DNA of 64,000 bases from LMUY01 sp965199165 (GTDB lineage Bacteria; Pseudomonadota; Alphaproteobacteria; Acetobacterales; Acetobacteraceae). Shown piece by piece: positions 39,810 through 48,595 of the stretch (positions within the stretch are counted from its first letter, which is position 1; the number at the start of each line of letters is the position of its first letter). Made by a program: the position numbers and the translations under genes. The stretch covers positions 310,001 to 374,000 of the forward strand of contig OZ240681.1 of NCBI GenBank assembly GCA_965199165.1, read 5' to 3'. Below the pieces are notes generated by a model, which saw nothing but the letters and a program-made list of their open reading frames with translations, was not told where the DNA came from and ran no database searches.

Positions 39810-40754
39810 GTGACGGCAGCCACGCCGGACCTGGCCGCCTCCGCGGCACGGGCCGTGACCGGTCGAGTTCCGGCCGAGGTCCGGCGCTTTCGGACCGGCA
39901 CCAGCCACCACGTCTATGAGGTGCTACTGCGCTGCGGCTCGCCCACCTCAGTGGTCATCCGCATGGGCGCGCCAGGGCAAAGAGCCGAACTGGCCGAGGG
40001 CGTCCGCCTCAACCGGCTCCTCCGGCCACTCGGCATACCCCTGCCGGCGGTGCTCGGAGAGGGATTGGCCGATCCCGTTCCCTGGCTCGCGTTGGAGCGC
40101 CTGCCCGGCAGCGACCTGGGTGACGTGATCGGGGTGTTGCCGGACGCGCAGGTCGGCGCCCTCGCACGCGGGATCGCGGTGGCGCAGGCCAGTGCAGCCC
40201 TGGTTGGTTCTGCGGGACGCTACGGATACGCCGCCAGGCCCGAAGCCGCGCCGCATTCCCGGTGGTCAAGCGTGCTGCGGGACAATCTCGCCAGATCCCA
40301 CGGCCGGATCCAAGCCGCAGGCCTGTTCGGCCTGGAGGCGGTGGAGCGGGTGGTCGGGATGGTAGAAAGCCGGCGTGACGAGCTGGACGGCGTGCCGTCC
40401 ATCGCCTTCCTGCACGACACCACGATGAGGAACGTCATCGTGACGCCGGCCGGCACTCTGTCCGGCATCGTGGACGTGGACGACCTTTGCTGGGGCGACC
40501 CGCGCTACGTGCCGGCCCTAACCCTCGCCGTGCTGCAGGCCCAGGAGCGGGCGCCCAGCTACGTCGAACACTGGATGCGGGCGGCGGGGCACAGCGATGA
40601 CAGGCTGTTCCGGCTCTATGTCGCCCTGTTCCTCGTTGACCTGATGGGGGAGCACGGCCAACGCTTCAACGGCAACGAACGCCCCTCCACGCCCCGAGCC
40701 AGGCAGCTGCTGCTGCAGGCTTTCCAGGAGGCGGCAGACAGGGCCGTATCCTGA
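39810..40754 (+). CDS. APH/ChoK-family phosphotransferase
   Basis: The 314-residue kinase-fold protein has the N-terminal RFRTGTSHHVYEVLL nucleotide loop, the Brenner-type catalytic loop FLHDTTMRNVIV (Asp and Asn spaced as usual) and the metal motif SGIVDVDDLCWGD. It is probably an aminoglycoside-like, choline or small-alcohol kinase. The GTG start at 39810 overlaps the stop of a preceding frame as GTGA; an earlier in-frame start is possible. Its C-terminal end overlaps antisense with the decayed AbiEii-like frame. Confidence 0.8.
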   Translation: MTAATPDLAASAARAVTGRVPAEVRRFRTGTSHHVYEVLLRCGSPTSVVIRMGAPGQRAELAEGVRLNRLLRPLGIPLPAVLGEGLADPVPWLALERLPGSDLGDVIGVLPDAQVGALARGIAVAQASAALVGSAGRYGYAARPEAAPHSRWSSVLRDNLARSHGRIQAAGLFGLEAVERVVGMVESRRDELDGVPSIAFLHDTTMRNVIVTPAGTLSGIVDVDDLCWGDPRYVPALTLAVLQAQERAPSYVEHWMRAAGHSDDRLFRLYVALFLVDLMGEHGQRFNGNERPSTPRARQLLLQAFQEAADRAVS

Positions 40755-41312
40755 GGGATGCGGCGGACGGCTGCGCGGCGGCCGAGATATAGGGCCACGC
40801 AGAAGTCGTCGAGGTGTCGGCAGAAGCCCGCCGTGCCGACTGATGTCGCAACCTGGGCCGTTACGGTAGACCGCCGTCCTGGGCAGCGCACGCCGAACGC
40901 TTGTTGTCGGGGTTCCAGTGGGATGCGGGGCTCCTCCGAGGGGCATGCGCGATTCTCGGACGATCTCGAGTTTCAAGGGCATGCCCTCGTATTCGATGAT
41001 CGTGCGCAGCCCGTAATTGTCGCGCTTGAATTCCCTGGCAAGGGTGACCCCCGCACCGAACAGCCCGCGTACGCCGTCTGCGGCCACGGCGTTCAGGAGG
41101 GCGCTGTATCCCGCCGTGTCGGCGCACATGAAGTCGATGTCACGGCTGAGCCGATACTCGCCGAGGTCGAGCACGATCGCGGTCCCGCCCCCGAAATAGC
41201 AGCCGCAGCGGCGAAGCATGTCCGCATCGGCGGCCCTCAGCGCTCCGATGATCGCCCGATGTTCCGGGAGCCTGAACCGTTCGCAAGGCTTGGCGCCTTC
41301 GGTGGAGGTCAC
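40518..41312 (-). pseudogene. AbiEii-like nucleotidyltransferase, probably truncated
   Basis: The N-terminal half (to about 40930) matches AbiEii/AbiGii-type nucleotidyltransferases: YFGGGTAIVLDLGEYRLSRD, with the GGGTA loop and the catalytic D-I-D of RDIDFMC. It continues FKRDNYGLRTIIEYEG, then LKLEIVRESRMPLGG. Downstream the frame becomes Arg/Pro-rich and runs antisense through the phosphotransferase C-terminus, with none of the helical VLSRVDMFAEKLLAN-like region expected. So the 3' half has been replaced. The GTG start at 41312 overlaps the partner stop. Confidence 0.5.
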
Positions 41313-41560
41313 CGCCGAACCAGCAGGTGGCCGTTGCCATACCGGCCCGCCAGCCGCTTGACGAGCGCCTTCTCTTCCGGCGTCATGGCATCCTCGTCCA
41401 CGTGGAGCCAAGCCGCCTCGTAGATCTGTAGCGCCTCAGCGCCGCTGACCGCCTGGTTCGGGTTTCGGTTCCACACCAGGCGGCGAAGCTGCGGGTATTC
41501 GGCCGGCACGATGCGATCGTCGTAGCGTGCGGTCGGTGTTATAGCGGCCATCCGTGCCAT
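41309..41560 (-). CDS. small partner protein of the AbiEii-like gene
   Basis: The 83-residue product begins at ATG 41560, with GGAGG six bases upstream; another ATG is directly adjacent at 41563. Its stop overlaps the GTG start of the AbiEii-like gene. The sequence is helical, with QLRRLVWNRNPNQAVSGAEA and EEKALVKRLAGRYGNGHLL, and I do not recognise a family. Position in front of a nucleotidyltransferase toxin suggests an antitoxin-like role, but that is an inference. Confidence 0.5.
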   Translation of the reverse strand: MARMAAITPTARYDDRIVPAEYPQLRRLVWNRNPNQAVSGAEALQIYEAAWLHVDEDAMTPEEKALVKRLAGRYGNGHLLVRR

Positions 41561-41563
41561 CAT

Positions 41564-41884
41564 GGTCCTCCGGTTGGGCCTGCCGCGGTTACCAATCCCA
41601 CCGCGTCCTAGCCAAACCTCTCCCGATATGATGCGCCCGGCCTGCCGAGCTTGGTAGGGGTCCACGCCAGCGCGCCGGAACCGATGCAGACATCTCATCG
41701 GCCGATTTCCCTCGGCGACACCCGGCGATGCAGCCGTATCTCCGGCATCGTCACAACTCTCGCCGCTGCTCTCGTAGCAGGTAACCGGTAGCAAGGTCCT
41801 CCGCGTCGAGCGCGCCGGCGCCATGCCCTGGTGGCGCTCGTCGCAAATGGTTGACTGACTAGACACTCCACTTTAGATCGGCTC
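41564..41884. other. no confident gene; promoter region
   Basis: This 321-base stretch between the AbiEii-like pair and the TetR gene has no clear coding sequence. It should contain the divergent promoters of both units. I see no clear palindrome. Confidence 0.3.
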
Positions 41885-42469
41885 GTGGATAGGACGAGGC
41901 GCGTGGCCAGACCGAAAAGCGACCAGAAACGCGAGGCGATCATCGCCGCTGCGGTGCGCGTCATCGCCGCGCAAGGGCTGGGCGCGCCGACCGCCGCCAT
42001 CGCCAAGGAAGCGCGCGTGTCGAACGGGTCGCTGTTCAACTATTTCGCCACCAAGGCCGATCTGTTCGACCAACTCTATCGCGAGCTGAAGACGGAGATG
42101 GGCGCCGCTGCGGCGGACGGGCTGCCGGCGGGGGACGACTTGCGGGAGCAGCTTCGCCACATCTGGACGCGCTGGTTGCGCTGGGCGACAGCCAGCCCGG
42201 CAAAGCGGCGCGCGCTCGCGCATCTCGACATGTCGGGCGACGTCACGCCCGACAGCCGCCGGGTCGCGGGCGAGGCAATGGCCGGGATCGGGGAGGTTCT
42301 CGGGCGCAGTTACCGCGATGGGCCATTGCGGGGCGCACCCCCCGCCTTCGCCGTCGCGCTGATGAGCGCGCTCGCGGACACGACCATCGACTTCATGGTC
42401 CGCGAACCGGACAAGGCCGAGGCGCACGCCTCCACCGCATTCGACGCATTATGGCGAATGATCGCCTGA
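41885..42469 (+). CDS. TetR-family transcriptional regulator
   Basis: The 194-residue protein starts with GTG 41885 and has the TetR helix-turn-helix REAIIAAAVRVIAAQGLGAP, then AAIAKEARVSNGSLFNYFAT. A variable ligand domain ends AEAHASTAFDALWRMIA. It is followed 45 bases later, same strand, by the reductase, which it probably represses. The ligand is unknown. Confidence 0.85.
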   Translation: MDRTRRVARPKSDQKREAIIAAAVRVIAAQGLGAPTAAIAKEARVSNGSLFNYFATKADLFDQLYRELKTEMGAAAADGLPAGDDLREQLRHIWTRWLRWATASPAKRRALAHLDMSGDVTPDSRRVAGEAMAGIGEVLGRSYRDGPLRGAPPAFAVALMSALADTTIDFMVREPDKAEAHASTAFDALWRMIA

Positions 42470-42514
42470 TTTGCCTGGTGAGTGACTGACCAGGCGCGCT
42501 TGCAGGGAGATTGG

Positions 42515-43537
42515 ATGATGCCCGACACGGTTCTGGTCACGGGCGGCGGCGGCTTCCTCGCCGGCTGGACGATCGTCGAGCTGCTGAGGCGCGGCCACAC
42601 CGTGCGCGTCACGGTTCGCGACCTTGAAAAGGAAGCGCGACTGCGCGCGCAGATCGCCCGGCAGGTCGATCCCGCTGACCGCCTGTCCGTCGTCGCCGCC
42701 GACCTCACCGCCAATGCGGGCTGGGACGCGGCGGCGGCCGGATGCGCCTTCGTCCTTCACATCGCCGCCCCAGTCGGTGTCCACGCTCCGCGTGATCCGG
42801 ACGACCTGATCGTGCCGACGCGCGACGGCGCGCTGCGCGTGCTGCGCGCCGCCTGCGCCGCCCGGGTCGCTCGCGTGGTGATGACCTCGGCGATCGAAGC
42901 GTGCCGGCCGCCGCTGGCAAGCCCGGACGGCATCTTCGACGAGACGCGCTGGACCGATCCGGGCGACCCGCGGCTGGGCCCGTACCGGCTCGCCAAGACG
43001 CTTGCCGAGCGCGCCGCCTGGGACTTCATGAAGAGCCAGGCCGGCCCGACCACGCTCGTCACGATCCTGCCGGCCGCCATCACCGGGCCCATCGTCGGCC
43101 CGGAGAACCTCCACTCGCTGGAACTGGTGCAGCGGATGCTGAACGGCAGCCTGCCGCGCTACCCGCGGCTCGGCTTCTGCATCGTCGACGTCCGCGATGT
43201 GGCCGACCTCCACATCCGTGCCATGACCGCGCCGGAAGCGGCGGGCGAGCGGTTCATCGCCGCGAGCGACTGGATGTGGATGGGCGACGTGGCCCGCACG
43301 CTGCGCGACGCGCTGGGCTCCCGCGCCGCCAAGGCGCCGACGCGGCCGATGCCCGACCTCGTGCTGCGCATCGTGGCGCTGTTCCAGCGCCCGGCCCGGT
43401 TCGTGATCCCGCTGCTCGGCCGCCAGCACGTCTTCAGCTCGGCCAAGGCGCAGGCGGTGCTGGGCTGGCGGCCCCGCCCGGCGGCGGAGACGATCGTCGA
43501 CGCCGCGCGCGACGCGATCGCGTTCGGCGCGGCGTGA
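42515..43537 (+). CDS. NAD-dependent epimerase/dihydroflavonol-reductase-like (extended SDR)
   Basis: The 340-residue extended SDR has TVLVTGGGGFLAGWTIVELL (cofactor loop), RVARVVMTSAIEACR, the catalytic YRLAK and PAAITGPIVGPEN. It resembles aldehyde or dihydroflavonol 4-reductases and 3beta-HSD-like enzymes. AGGGAG lies just before ATG 42515. It is cotranscribed with the TetR regulator. Confidence 0.85.
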   Translation: MMPDTVLVTGGGGFLAGWTIVELLRRGHTVRVTVRDLEKEARLRAQIARQVDPADRLSVVAADLTANAGWDAAAAGCAFVLHIAAPVGVHAPRDPDDLIVPTRDGALRVLRAACAARVARVVMTSAIEACRPPLASPDGIFDETRWTDPGDPRLGPYRLAKTLAERAAWDFMKSQAGPTTLVTILPAAITGPIVGPENLHSLELVQRMLNGSLPRYPRLGFCIVDVRDVADLHIRAMTAPEAAGERFIAASDWMWMGDVARTLRDALGSRAAKAPTRPMPDLVLRIVALFQRPARFVIPLLGRQHVFSSAKAQAVLGWRPRPAAETIVDAARDAIAFGAA

Positions 43538-43848
43538 CCGGCCGCTCGCCCACCATCCCCCTTTCCGGAGACAAGACCATGACCGACCACGCGGACCCGA
43601 GCGCCACTGGAGCAAGCCGTTCTCGTTTGGAAAGCCGAAGTGCTGTTCAAGGATGGTCACGGCCAGGGCGATGCCTTCTTCGCCCAAGAGACGGCCGCTA
43701 CGGCAGAGGCCTTGTCGTCTGCTCTCGCTCAACCGGCCATGAAGCGTTGGCTTCGAGCAAGGCTTCGAACACCTGTCTGGAACCACACCCCTGCCCGACC
43801 ATCCAACCTCAGGCACAGACCGTTCCGCAGCGGTTTCGAAATGGCCTC
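43538..43848. other. gene debris with one isolated start
   Basis: A ribosome site (CGGAG) and ATG at 43579 open a frame (MTDHADPSATGASR) that looks like the start of a real gene but loses coding character within about 15 codons. The rest, to the stop of the racemase-like gene, contains no recognisable domain. A truncated oxidoreductase start is one possibility. Confidence 0.3.
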
Positions 43849-44502
43849 TTAGCTCAGAGAAGGCAGGTCGTACCGACTCGCCGTGAGGAGACGACGCAAC
43901 TTGGCGACTGCGGTGTCAGGCGAGGTCAGCACCACCTTGCCAGTGGCTTGAGCGACAGCACGCGCTGCAGGCGCCATGCTGGACTGGGCCAACGCGATCA
44001 CATCGCATTCCCCTAACTCGCGTGCGGCAGTTTCCGCAACCAACCTGTTGTGCACCGCGATCTCACCCGCGTTGAGCGCATCGAACGCACCTTCCGCCAG
44101 GGCCAGTGCCGTCAGCGTGCCAGGTGGGAACTCGGCTGGCATCGAGGCGAGGGTCGGGCCGAAACTTGCCAGCAGGCCTATGCGGCCGCCAGTGGCGACC
44201 GCCGCCTCGATCATTGCCTCGTTCGGCTTCAACACCGGAACTGGCGCCACCGCGTCGCGCGCCGCCACGATTGCCGTGCCGAACGCTGAACAGGTAAACA
44301 GGATGGCGTCCACGGGCGCGTCGGCGGCATAGCGCGCCAAAGATCTGAATCGTTCGACGACATAAGCGGCGCCACGCGCAGGCGACGCGAACAGGCCTTC
44401 GTCGAGAAGGTTGGTGACCTCGGCCTCCGGCCAGCAGCGACCGAAGGCGTCCAGCATGGGTCCGGCCGAGACCATTTGGATGTGGATCAATGCGATTCGC
44501 AT
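43849..44502 (-). CDS. Asp/Glu racemase-superfamily protein, second catalytic Cys replaced
   Basis: The 217-residue protein has the racemase-superfamily fold, with Cys71 in LFTCSAFGTA as the first catalytic thiol. The second expected cysteine is replaced by serine in IALAQSSMAPA (residues 169-179). With a single thiol it could be a decarboxylase or isomerase, as with arylmalonate decarboxylase, which also uses one cysteine. It is divergent from the SDR/TTT cluster and could supply or modify the carboxylate substrate. Confidence 0.8.
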   Translation of the reverse strand: MRIALIHIQMVSAGPMLDAFGRCWPEAEVTNLLDEGLFASPARGAAYVVERFRSLARYAADAPVDAILFTCSAFGTAIVAARDAVAPVPVLKPNEAMIEAAVATGGRIGLLASFGPTLASMPAEFPPGTLTALALAEGAFDALNAGEIAVHNRLVAETAARELGECDVIALAQSSMAPAARAVAQATGKVVLTSPDTAVAKLRRLLTASRYDLPSLS

Positions 44503-44722
44503 GGGAGCCGTCTACCTGCCGTAAAAGGGGCGTGCTCCGGCATGCCAATCCAAGGCTGGGAAGCTCTGACGCGGGCACGCTAGCATCGATCGCGGCAGCC
44601 GGTCACCGACAACCAGGCAGAAATCTCTTCTTTCTACATCGTGAATGACATGCTAGGACCGGAATAAGAGTTGGCCGTTGCTCACGAGCGCGCCAGCCGA
44701 TGGCAGGGAGATGCACGTCCGA

Positions 44723-45499
44723 ATGGACTTGAAGCTGAGTGGCCGCAAGGCGCTGGTGACCGGATCATCCAAGGGGATCGGGGCGGCTTGCGCCGAGGCG
44801 CTGGCCCGCGAAGGCTGCTCCGTGGTCCTGGTCGCCCGTGACGCCGCGGCGCTGGACACCGTGCGTGCGCGCGTGGAAGCACACGGAACCACGGCGATCG
44901 TGGCCGCGTTCGACCTGAGCGACAGCGCAAACGTGGACAAGCTCGCCGCCGCCCATCCTGATGTCGACATCCTGGTGAACAACGCAGGCGCGATCCCGGC
45001 GGGGAAGTTGCACGAGGTCGACGAGGCGACGTGGCGGCGGGCGTGGGACCTGAAGGTCTTCGGCTACGTCAACATGACCCGGCGCTTCTACGCCGCCATG
45101 AAGGCCCGCGGCCAGGGCACCATCGTCAACATCATCGGCTCGGCCGGGAAGCGGGTCGACTCCAGCTACATCGCCGGTTCGACCGGCAACGCGGCGCTGA
45201 TCGCCTTCACCAAGGCCCTGGGTAGCACCAGCGCGGCCGACGGCATCCGTGTGGTCGGCATCAACCCGGGCCCGATCGCGACCGAGCGCCACGAGGTCAT
45301 CTTTCGGCGCAGGGCAGCCGCCAGCCTCGGCGACGCGGACCGGTGGCGGGAGTTGCTGGCGGGGCTGCCGTTCGGCCGGGCCGGGCTGCCGGAGGAAATC
45401 GGCGCCATGGCCGCCTTCCTGGCCTCTGACGTGTCCGGCTACACCAGCGGGGAGGTGATCACCATCGACGGCGGCGCCGTCCACCGCCGCGCGACATGA
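44723..45499 (+). CDS. short-chain dehydrogenase/reductase
   Basis: The 258-residue classical SDR has VTGSSKGIGAACAEAL, VNNAGAIPAGKL, IIGSAG with the catalytic Ser and SSYIAGSTGNAALIAFTKAL, where the usual Tyr-x3-Lys is YIAGS; the Lys is shifted or absent. It ends SGEVITIDGGAVH. ATG 44711 is an alternative start 12 bases earlier. Its stop overlaps tctB as ATGA, so it is cotranscribed with the transporter. A decayed partial copy of this gene lies at 50150-50465. Confidence 0.86.
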   Translation: MDLKLSGRKALVTGSSKGIGAACAEALAREGCSVVLVARDAAALDTVRARVEAHGTTAIVAAFDLSDSANVDKLAAAHPDVDILVNNAGAIPAGKLHEVDEATWRRAWDLKVFGYVNMTRRFYAAMKARGQGTIVNIIGSAGKRVDSSYIAGSTGNAALIAFTKALGSTSAADGIRVVGINPGPIATERHEVIFRRRAAASLGDADRWRELLAGLPFGRAGLPEEIGAMAAFLASDVSGYTSGEVITIDGGAVHRRAT

Positions 45500-45990
45500 A
45501 GTCACGCGCCCAGGCGATGACGCTGCGCGGCCAGCTACTCAACAAGGACTGCCTGGGCGGAGCGCTCGTCGCCTTGATGGGAGCAGGCGCTATCGCCGCG
45601 GCACGCAGCCATGAGTTGGGAACGTTGGCCCGAATGGCGCCGGGCTTTTTCCCGACCCTCATCGGAGCCGTGATGCTGCTCACCGGCGTGTCGATCTTCC
45701 TGGGCGGCCTGCGCAGAACACCTCTGGATGAGGACCGGGTTCAATTTCCAGACCTTCGCGCCTGGACCCTCATACCCCTGAGCCTGCTCGCGTTCATCGT
45801 CGTCGGCGGGCAGGCCGGGTTGCTGCCGGCGACCTTCAGCCTGGTGCTCGTGGCTGCCGCGGCCGACCGGCGGAACGGCTGGCGCGGCGCACTCCTCCTG
45901 GCAGCGGCGATGGCGCTGGTGGCGCTGGTGGTCTTCTGGTGGGGCCTGCAGGTGCAATTCCCCCTGTTCACGCTCGGACCGGACGAATGA
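45496..45990 (+). CDS. tctB: tripartite tricarboxylate transporter, small membrane subunit TctB
   Basis: The 164-residue protein has four membrane helices in the TctB arrangement (GALVALMGAGAIAAA, MAPGFFPTLIGAVMLL, PLSLLAFIVVGG, ALLLAAAMALVALVVFW). Its start overlaps the SDR stop and its stop overlaps tctA, both as ATGA. Together with TctA and TctC it imports a carboxylate by sodium or proton symport. Confidence 0.88.
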   Translation: MKSRAQAMTLRGQLLNKDCLGGALVALMGAGAIAAARSHELGTLARMAPGFFPTLIGAVMLLTGVSIFLGGLRRTPLDEDRVQFPDLRAWTLIPLSLLAFIVVGGQAGLLPATFSLVLVAAAADRRNGWRGALLLAAAMALVALVVFWWGLQVQFPLFTLGPDE

Positions 45991-47516
45991 CCGGCGCCTT
46001 GGCCGATCTCTGGGGCGGCTTCGGCGTGGCTCTGCAGCCGGGCAACCTGTTGTGGTCGCTGGTTGGCGTGCTGATCGGCAACCTGATCGGGGTGCTGCCA
46101 GGGCTGGGCGCGCTGACCGCCATCTCGATGCTCCTGCCGCTGACGTACACCTTGCCGCCGATCCCGGCCATCCTGATGCTCGCCGGCATCTTCTACGGGT
46201 CCCAGTACGGGGGCGCGATCGGCGCGATCCTGCTCAACATGCCGTCCCACCCACCGCACGCGATCACCTGCCTGGACGGCTACCCTCTGACGCAGCAGGG
46301 GCGGGGCGGGGCGGCCTTGGGCGTGGCGATGCTCTCGTCGTTCTTCGCCGCGTCCGTCGGCATCATCGTCATGATATTCGCCTCGCCGTTGCTGGTGCGG
46401 TTCGCCTTCCAGTTCGGGCCCACGGAGATATGCGCGGTCATGCTGCTTGGCCTGATTGCGGGCGCCACGATGAGCCGCGGCTCCGCGCTCAAGGGGGTCG
46501 CGATGACGTGCGTCGGGCTGCTCCTCGGCCTCGTCGGCACCGACGTCAACAGCGGCGCCGCGCGGATGACGTTCGGCGTCACGGAACTGAACAGCGGGAT
46601 CGAACTCGTCGCGGTCGCCATGGGCCTGTTCGGCGTCGCCGACTTCATCGGCAGCGTGAACCGCATGCCCACCGTCAGCGCGGGGCCGCGCGTGCGCCTC
46701 CGCGACATGCGGCCGACCGGGGCGGAGTTGAAGGCTTCGTTCCTGCCGATGGTTCGCGGAACGCTGGTGGGCACGTTGTTCGGCGCGATGCCGGGCACCG
46801 GTCCCACGATCACGACCTTCATCGCCTACGCGATCGAGCGACGCATCGCACGCAACCCGGCCCGCTTCGGCCGCGGGGCGATCGAGGGCGTCGCGAGCCC
46901 CGAGGCCGCAGCGCACGCCAAGACGCAGGTGGACTTCATCCCGACCATGAGCCTTGGCATCCCGGGCGACGCCGTGATGGCCCTCATCCTCGGCGCATTG
47001 CTCATCCAGGGGATCCAGCCCGGTCCGATGCTGATCCATGACCATCCGGACCTGTTCTGGGGTCTGATCGCCAGCTTCTGGGTCGGCAACGTGCTGTTGA
47101 TGGTGCTGAACGTGCCGCTGATCGGCCTTTGGGTAAAGATGCTGCAGGTGCCCTACCGTTTCCTGTTCCCCTCCGCGCTGTTCTTCATCGCCATCGGCGT
47201 CTATGCGACCGGGAACTCCCTGTTCGCCGTCGGCGAGGTGCTGGCGTTCGGGTTGTTCGGTGCCGTGCTGCTGGCGCTCGACTTCCCAGTGGCCACCATC
47301 CTCCTCGGCTACGTGCTCGGCCCGCTCATCGAGGAAAACTTCCGCCGCGCGCTCATCCTGTCCCATGGCGACCTCGCGGTCTTTATCGAGCACCCCTTGA
47401 GCGCCGCCTTCCTCGCGGTCTGCCTGGCCATCGTCGCCTTGCAGCTATTCCTGGCATGGGCGCCGCGCACCCCACTCTTGCTGCCCGGTGCCGAAGATGT
47501 TCGGCCCCGTCCATGA
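45987..47516 (+). CDS. tctA: tripartite tricarboxylate transporter, large membrane subunit TctA
   Basis: The 509-residue protein has 11-12 membrane helices and the TctA signatures VLPGLGALTAISMLLPLTY, FYGSQYGGAIGAILLNMP, GAMPGTGPTITTFIAYA and FIPTMSLGIPGDAVMALILG. It forms the transport channel with TctB. The genes are arranged tctB-tctA-tctC, downstream of an SDR. Confidence 0.92.
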   Translation: MTGALADLWGGFGVALQPGNLLWSLVGVLIGNLIGVLPGLGALTAISMLLPLTYTLPPIPAILMLAGIFYGSQYGGAIGAILLNMPSHPPHAITCLDGYPLTQQGRGGAALGVAMLSSFFAASVGIIVMIFASPLLVRFAFQFGPTEICAVMLLGLIAGATMSRGSALKGVAMTCVGLLLGLVGTDVNSGAARMTFGVTELNSGIELVAVAMGLFGVADFIGSVNRMPTVSAGPRVRLRDMRPTGAELKASFLPMVRGTLVGTLFGAMPGTGPTITTFIAYAIERRIARNPARFGRGAIEGVASPEAAAHAKTQVDFIPTMSLGIPGDAVMALILGALLIQGIQPGPMLIHDHPDLFWGLIASFWVGNVLLMVLNVPLIGLWVKMLQVPYRFLFPSALFFIAIGVYATGNSLFAVGEVLAFGLFGAVLLALDFPVATILLGYVLGPLIEENFRRALILSHGDLAVFIEHPLSAAFLAVCLAIVALQLFLAWAPRTPLLLPGAEDVRPRP

Positions 47517-47604
47517 GGCTGGTCCCGGACCTCGCGGCGAGCATGGGCAGGCGTGTCGGAACCGGGAGCACGCCGCCGCAAGAACAACAAGCATTGGAGG
47601 AACG

Positions 47605-48573
47605 ATGTTCCGCTTCGTCCACGTCGCCGGCGCAATCATGATGTCGCTCTGCTTCGCGGCTCCGCCGGCAGCTGCGGTCGACTATCCAAGGAGGACGATC
47701 AAGGTCGTCGTCCCGTCCAGCGCCGGTGGAACGACGGACCTGATCGCCCGGCTGATCTCCGCCCGGCTCGCCCCGTTGCTGGGCCAATCCATGGTGGTCG
47801 AGAACCGGATCGGCGCCAACGGCGTGGTCGGCGAGGAGTACCTGTCGCGGCAGAAACCCGATGGCTACACGATCATGTTCGTGCCGTCGGGCCATGCCAT
47901 CAACAACAGCGTCTACAAGAACATCTCGTACGATCCCGAGAAGGACTTCACCCCGATCATCCTGATCAACACGGTGCCGATGGCCGTCGTCGTGCGGCCT
48001 GGCCTGCCCGTGGACGGCATGGCCGACCTCATCCGCCTCGCTCGCGACAAGCCGGGGTCGGTCACCTTCGGATCGGGCGGCATCGGCTCCTCGAACCAGC
48101 TCGCGACCGAGCTGTTCGCGGCCAAGCTGGGCCTCAGCCTCACGCATGTCCCCTTCAATGGCGACGCGCCCACCATCAACGCGCTGCTGGGCGAGCAGGT
48201 CGACTTCGCCTTCATAAACGTACCGGCGGTCCTGCCGCTGATCCGCGGCAAGTCCCTGCGGGTGCTCGCCGTCAGCAGCGCCGGACCGGTGCCTTCCCTG
48301 CCCGGCGTCCCGAGCGTGGCAGCGACCGTTCCCGGCTATGATGCGGGGTCCTGGCATGCAGTGTTCGGACCGGCAAAGCTGCCCGCCGACGTCGTCACCA
48401 CCCTGAACCGCGGCATCCAACAAGTCCTCGACATGCCGGAGGTGCGCGCCCGGTTGAGCGAGATGGGCATCGAGCCCGTCGGTGGCAGCCCCGGGCAACT
48501 CGCCGCCTTCCTGCACGACGAAATCGGCAAGTGGGGCAAGATCGCAAAGGAAGCCCATGTCACGGCGGAATGA
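47605..48573 (+). CDS. tctC: Bug-family (TctC) tripartite tricarboxylate transporter binding protein
   Basis: The 322-residue protein has a signal peptide (residues 1-24) and the Bug-family fold, including KVVVPSSAGGTTDLIARLIS (carboxylate loop), VENRIGANGVVGEEYL, FTPIILINTVPMAVVV and VTFGSGGIGSSNQLATELF. Such proteins bind a dicarboxylate-like ligand through water molecules. GGAGG lies eight bases before the start. Position directly after tctA makes it the partner of this transporter. Confidence 0.92.
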   Translation: MFRFVHVAGAIMMSLCFAAPPAAAVDYPRRTIKVVVPSSAGGTTDLIARLISARLAPLLGQSMVVENRIGANGVVGEEYLSRQKPDGYTIMFVPSGHAINNSVYKNISYDPEKDFTPIILINTVPMAVVVRPGLPVDGMADLIRLARDKPGSVTFGSGGIGSSNQLATELFAAKLGLSLTHVPFNGDAPTINALLGEQVDFAFINVPAVLPLIRGKSLRVLAVSSAGPVPSLPGVPSVAATVPGYDAGSWHAVFGPAKLPADVVTTLNRGIQQVLDMPEVRARLSEMGIEPVGGSPGQLAAFLHDEIGKWGKIAKEAHVTAE

Positions 48574-48595
48574 GTGTGGCGGCGGGACCCAGTCG

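Noticed and set aside
39505..39813. Small gene coupled to the phosphotransferase by a GTGA overlap
   Set aside because: Only the first 20 codons look like a known family (transposase start). The rest is Arg/Gly-rich with no motif, so the overlap is probably coincidental.
45741..47393. Long minus-strand frame antisense to tctB and tctA
   Set aside because: The transporter genes carry clear family signatures. The antisense product is very acidic and basic without hydrophobic core or motifs.
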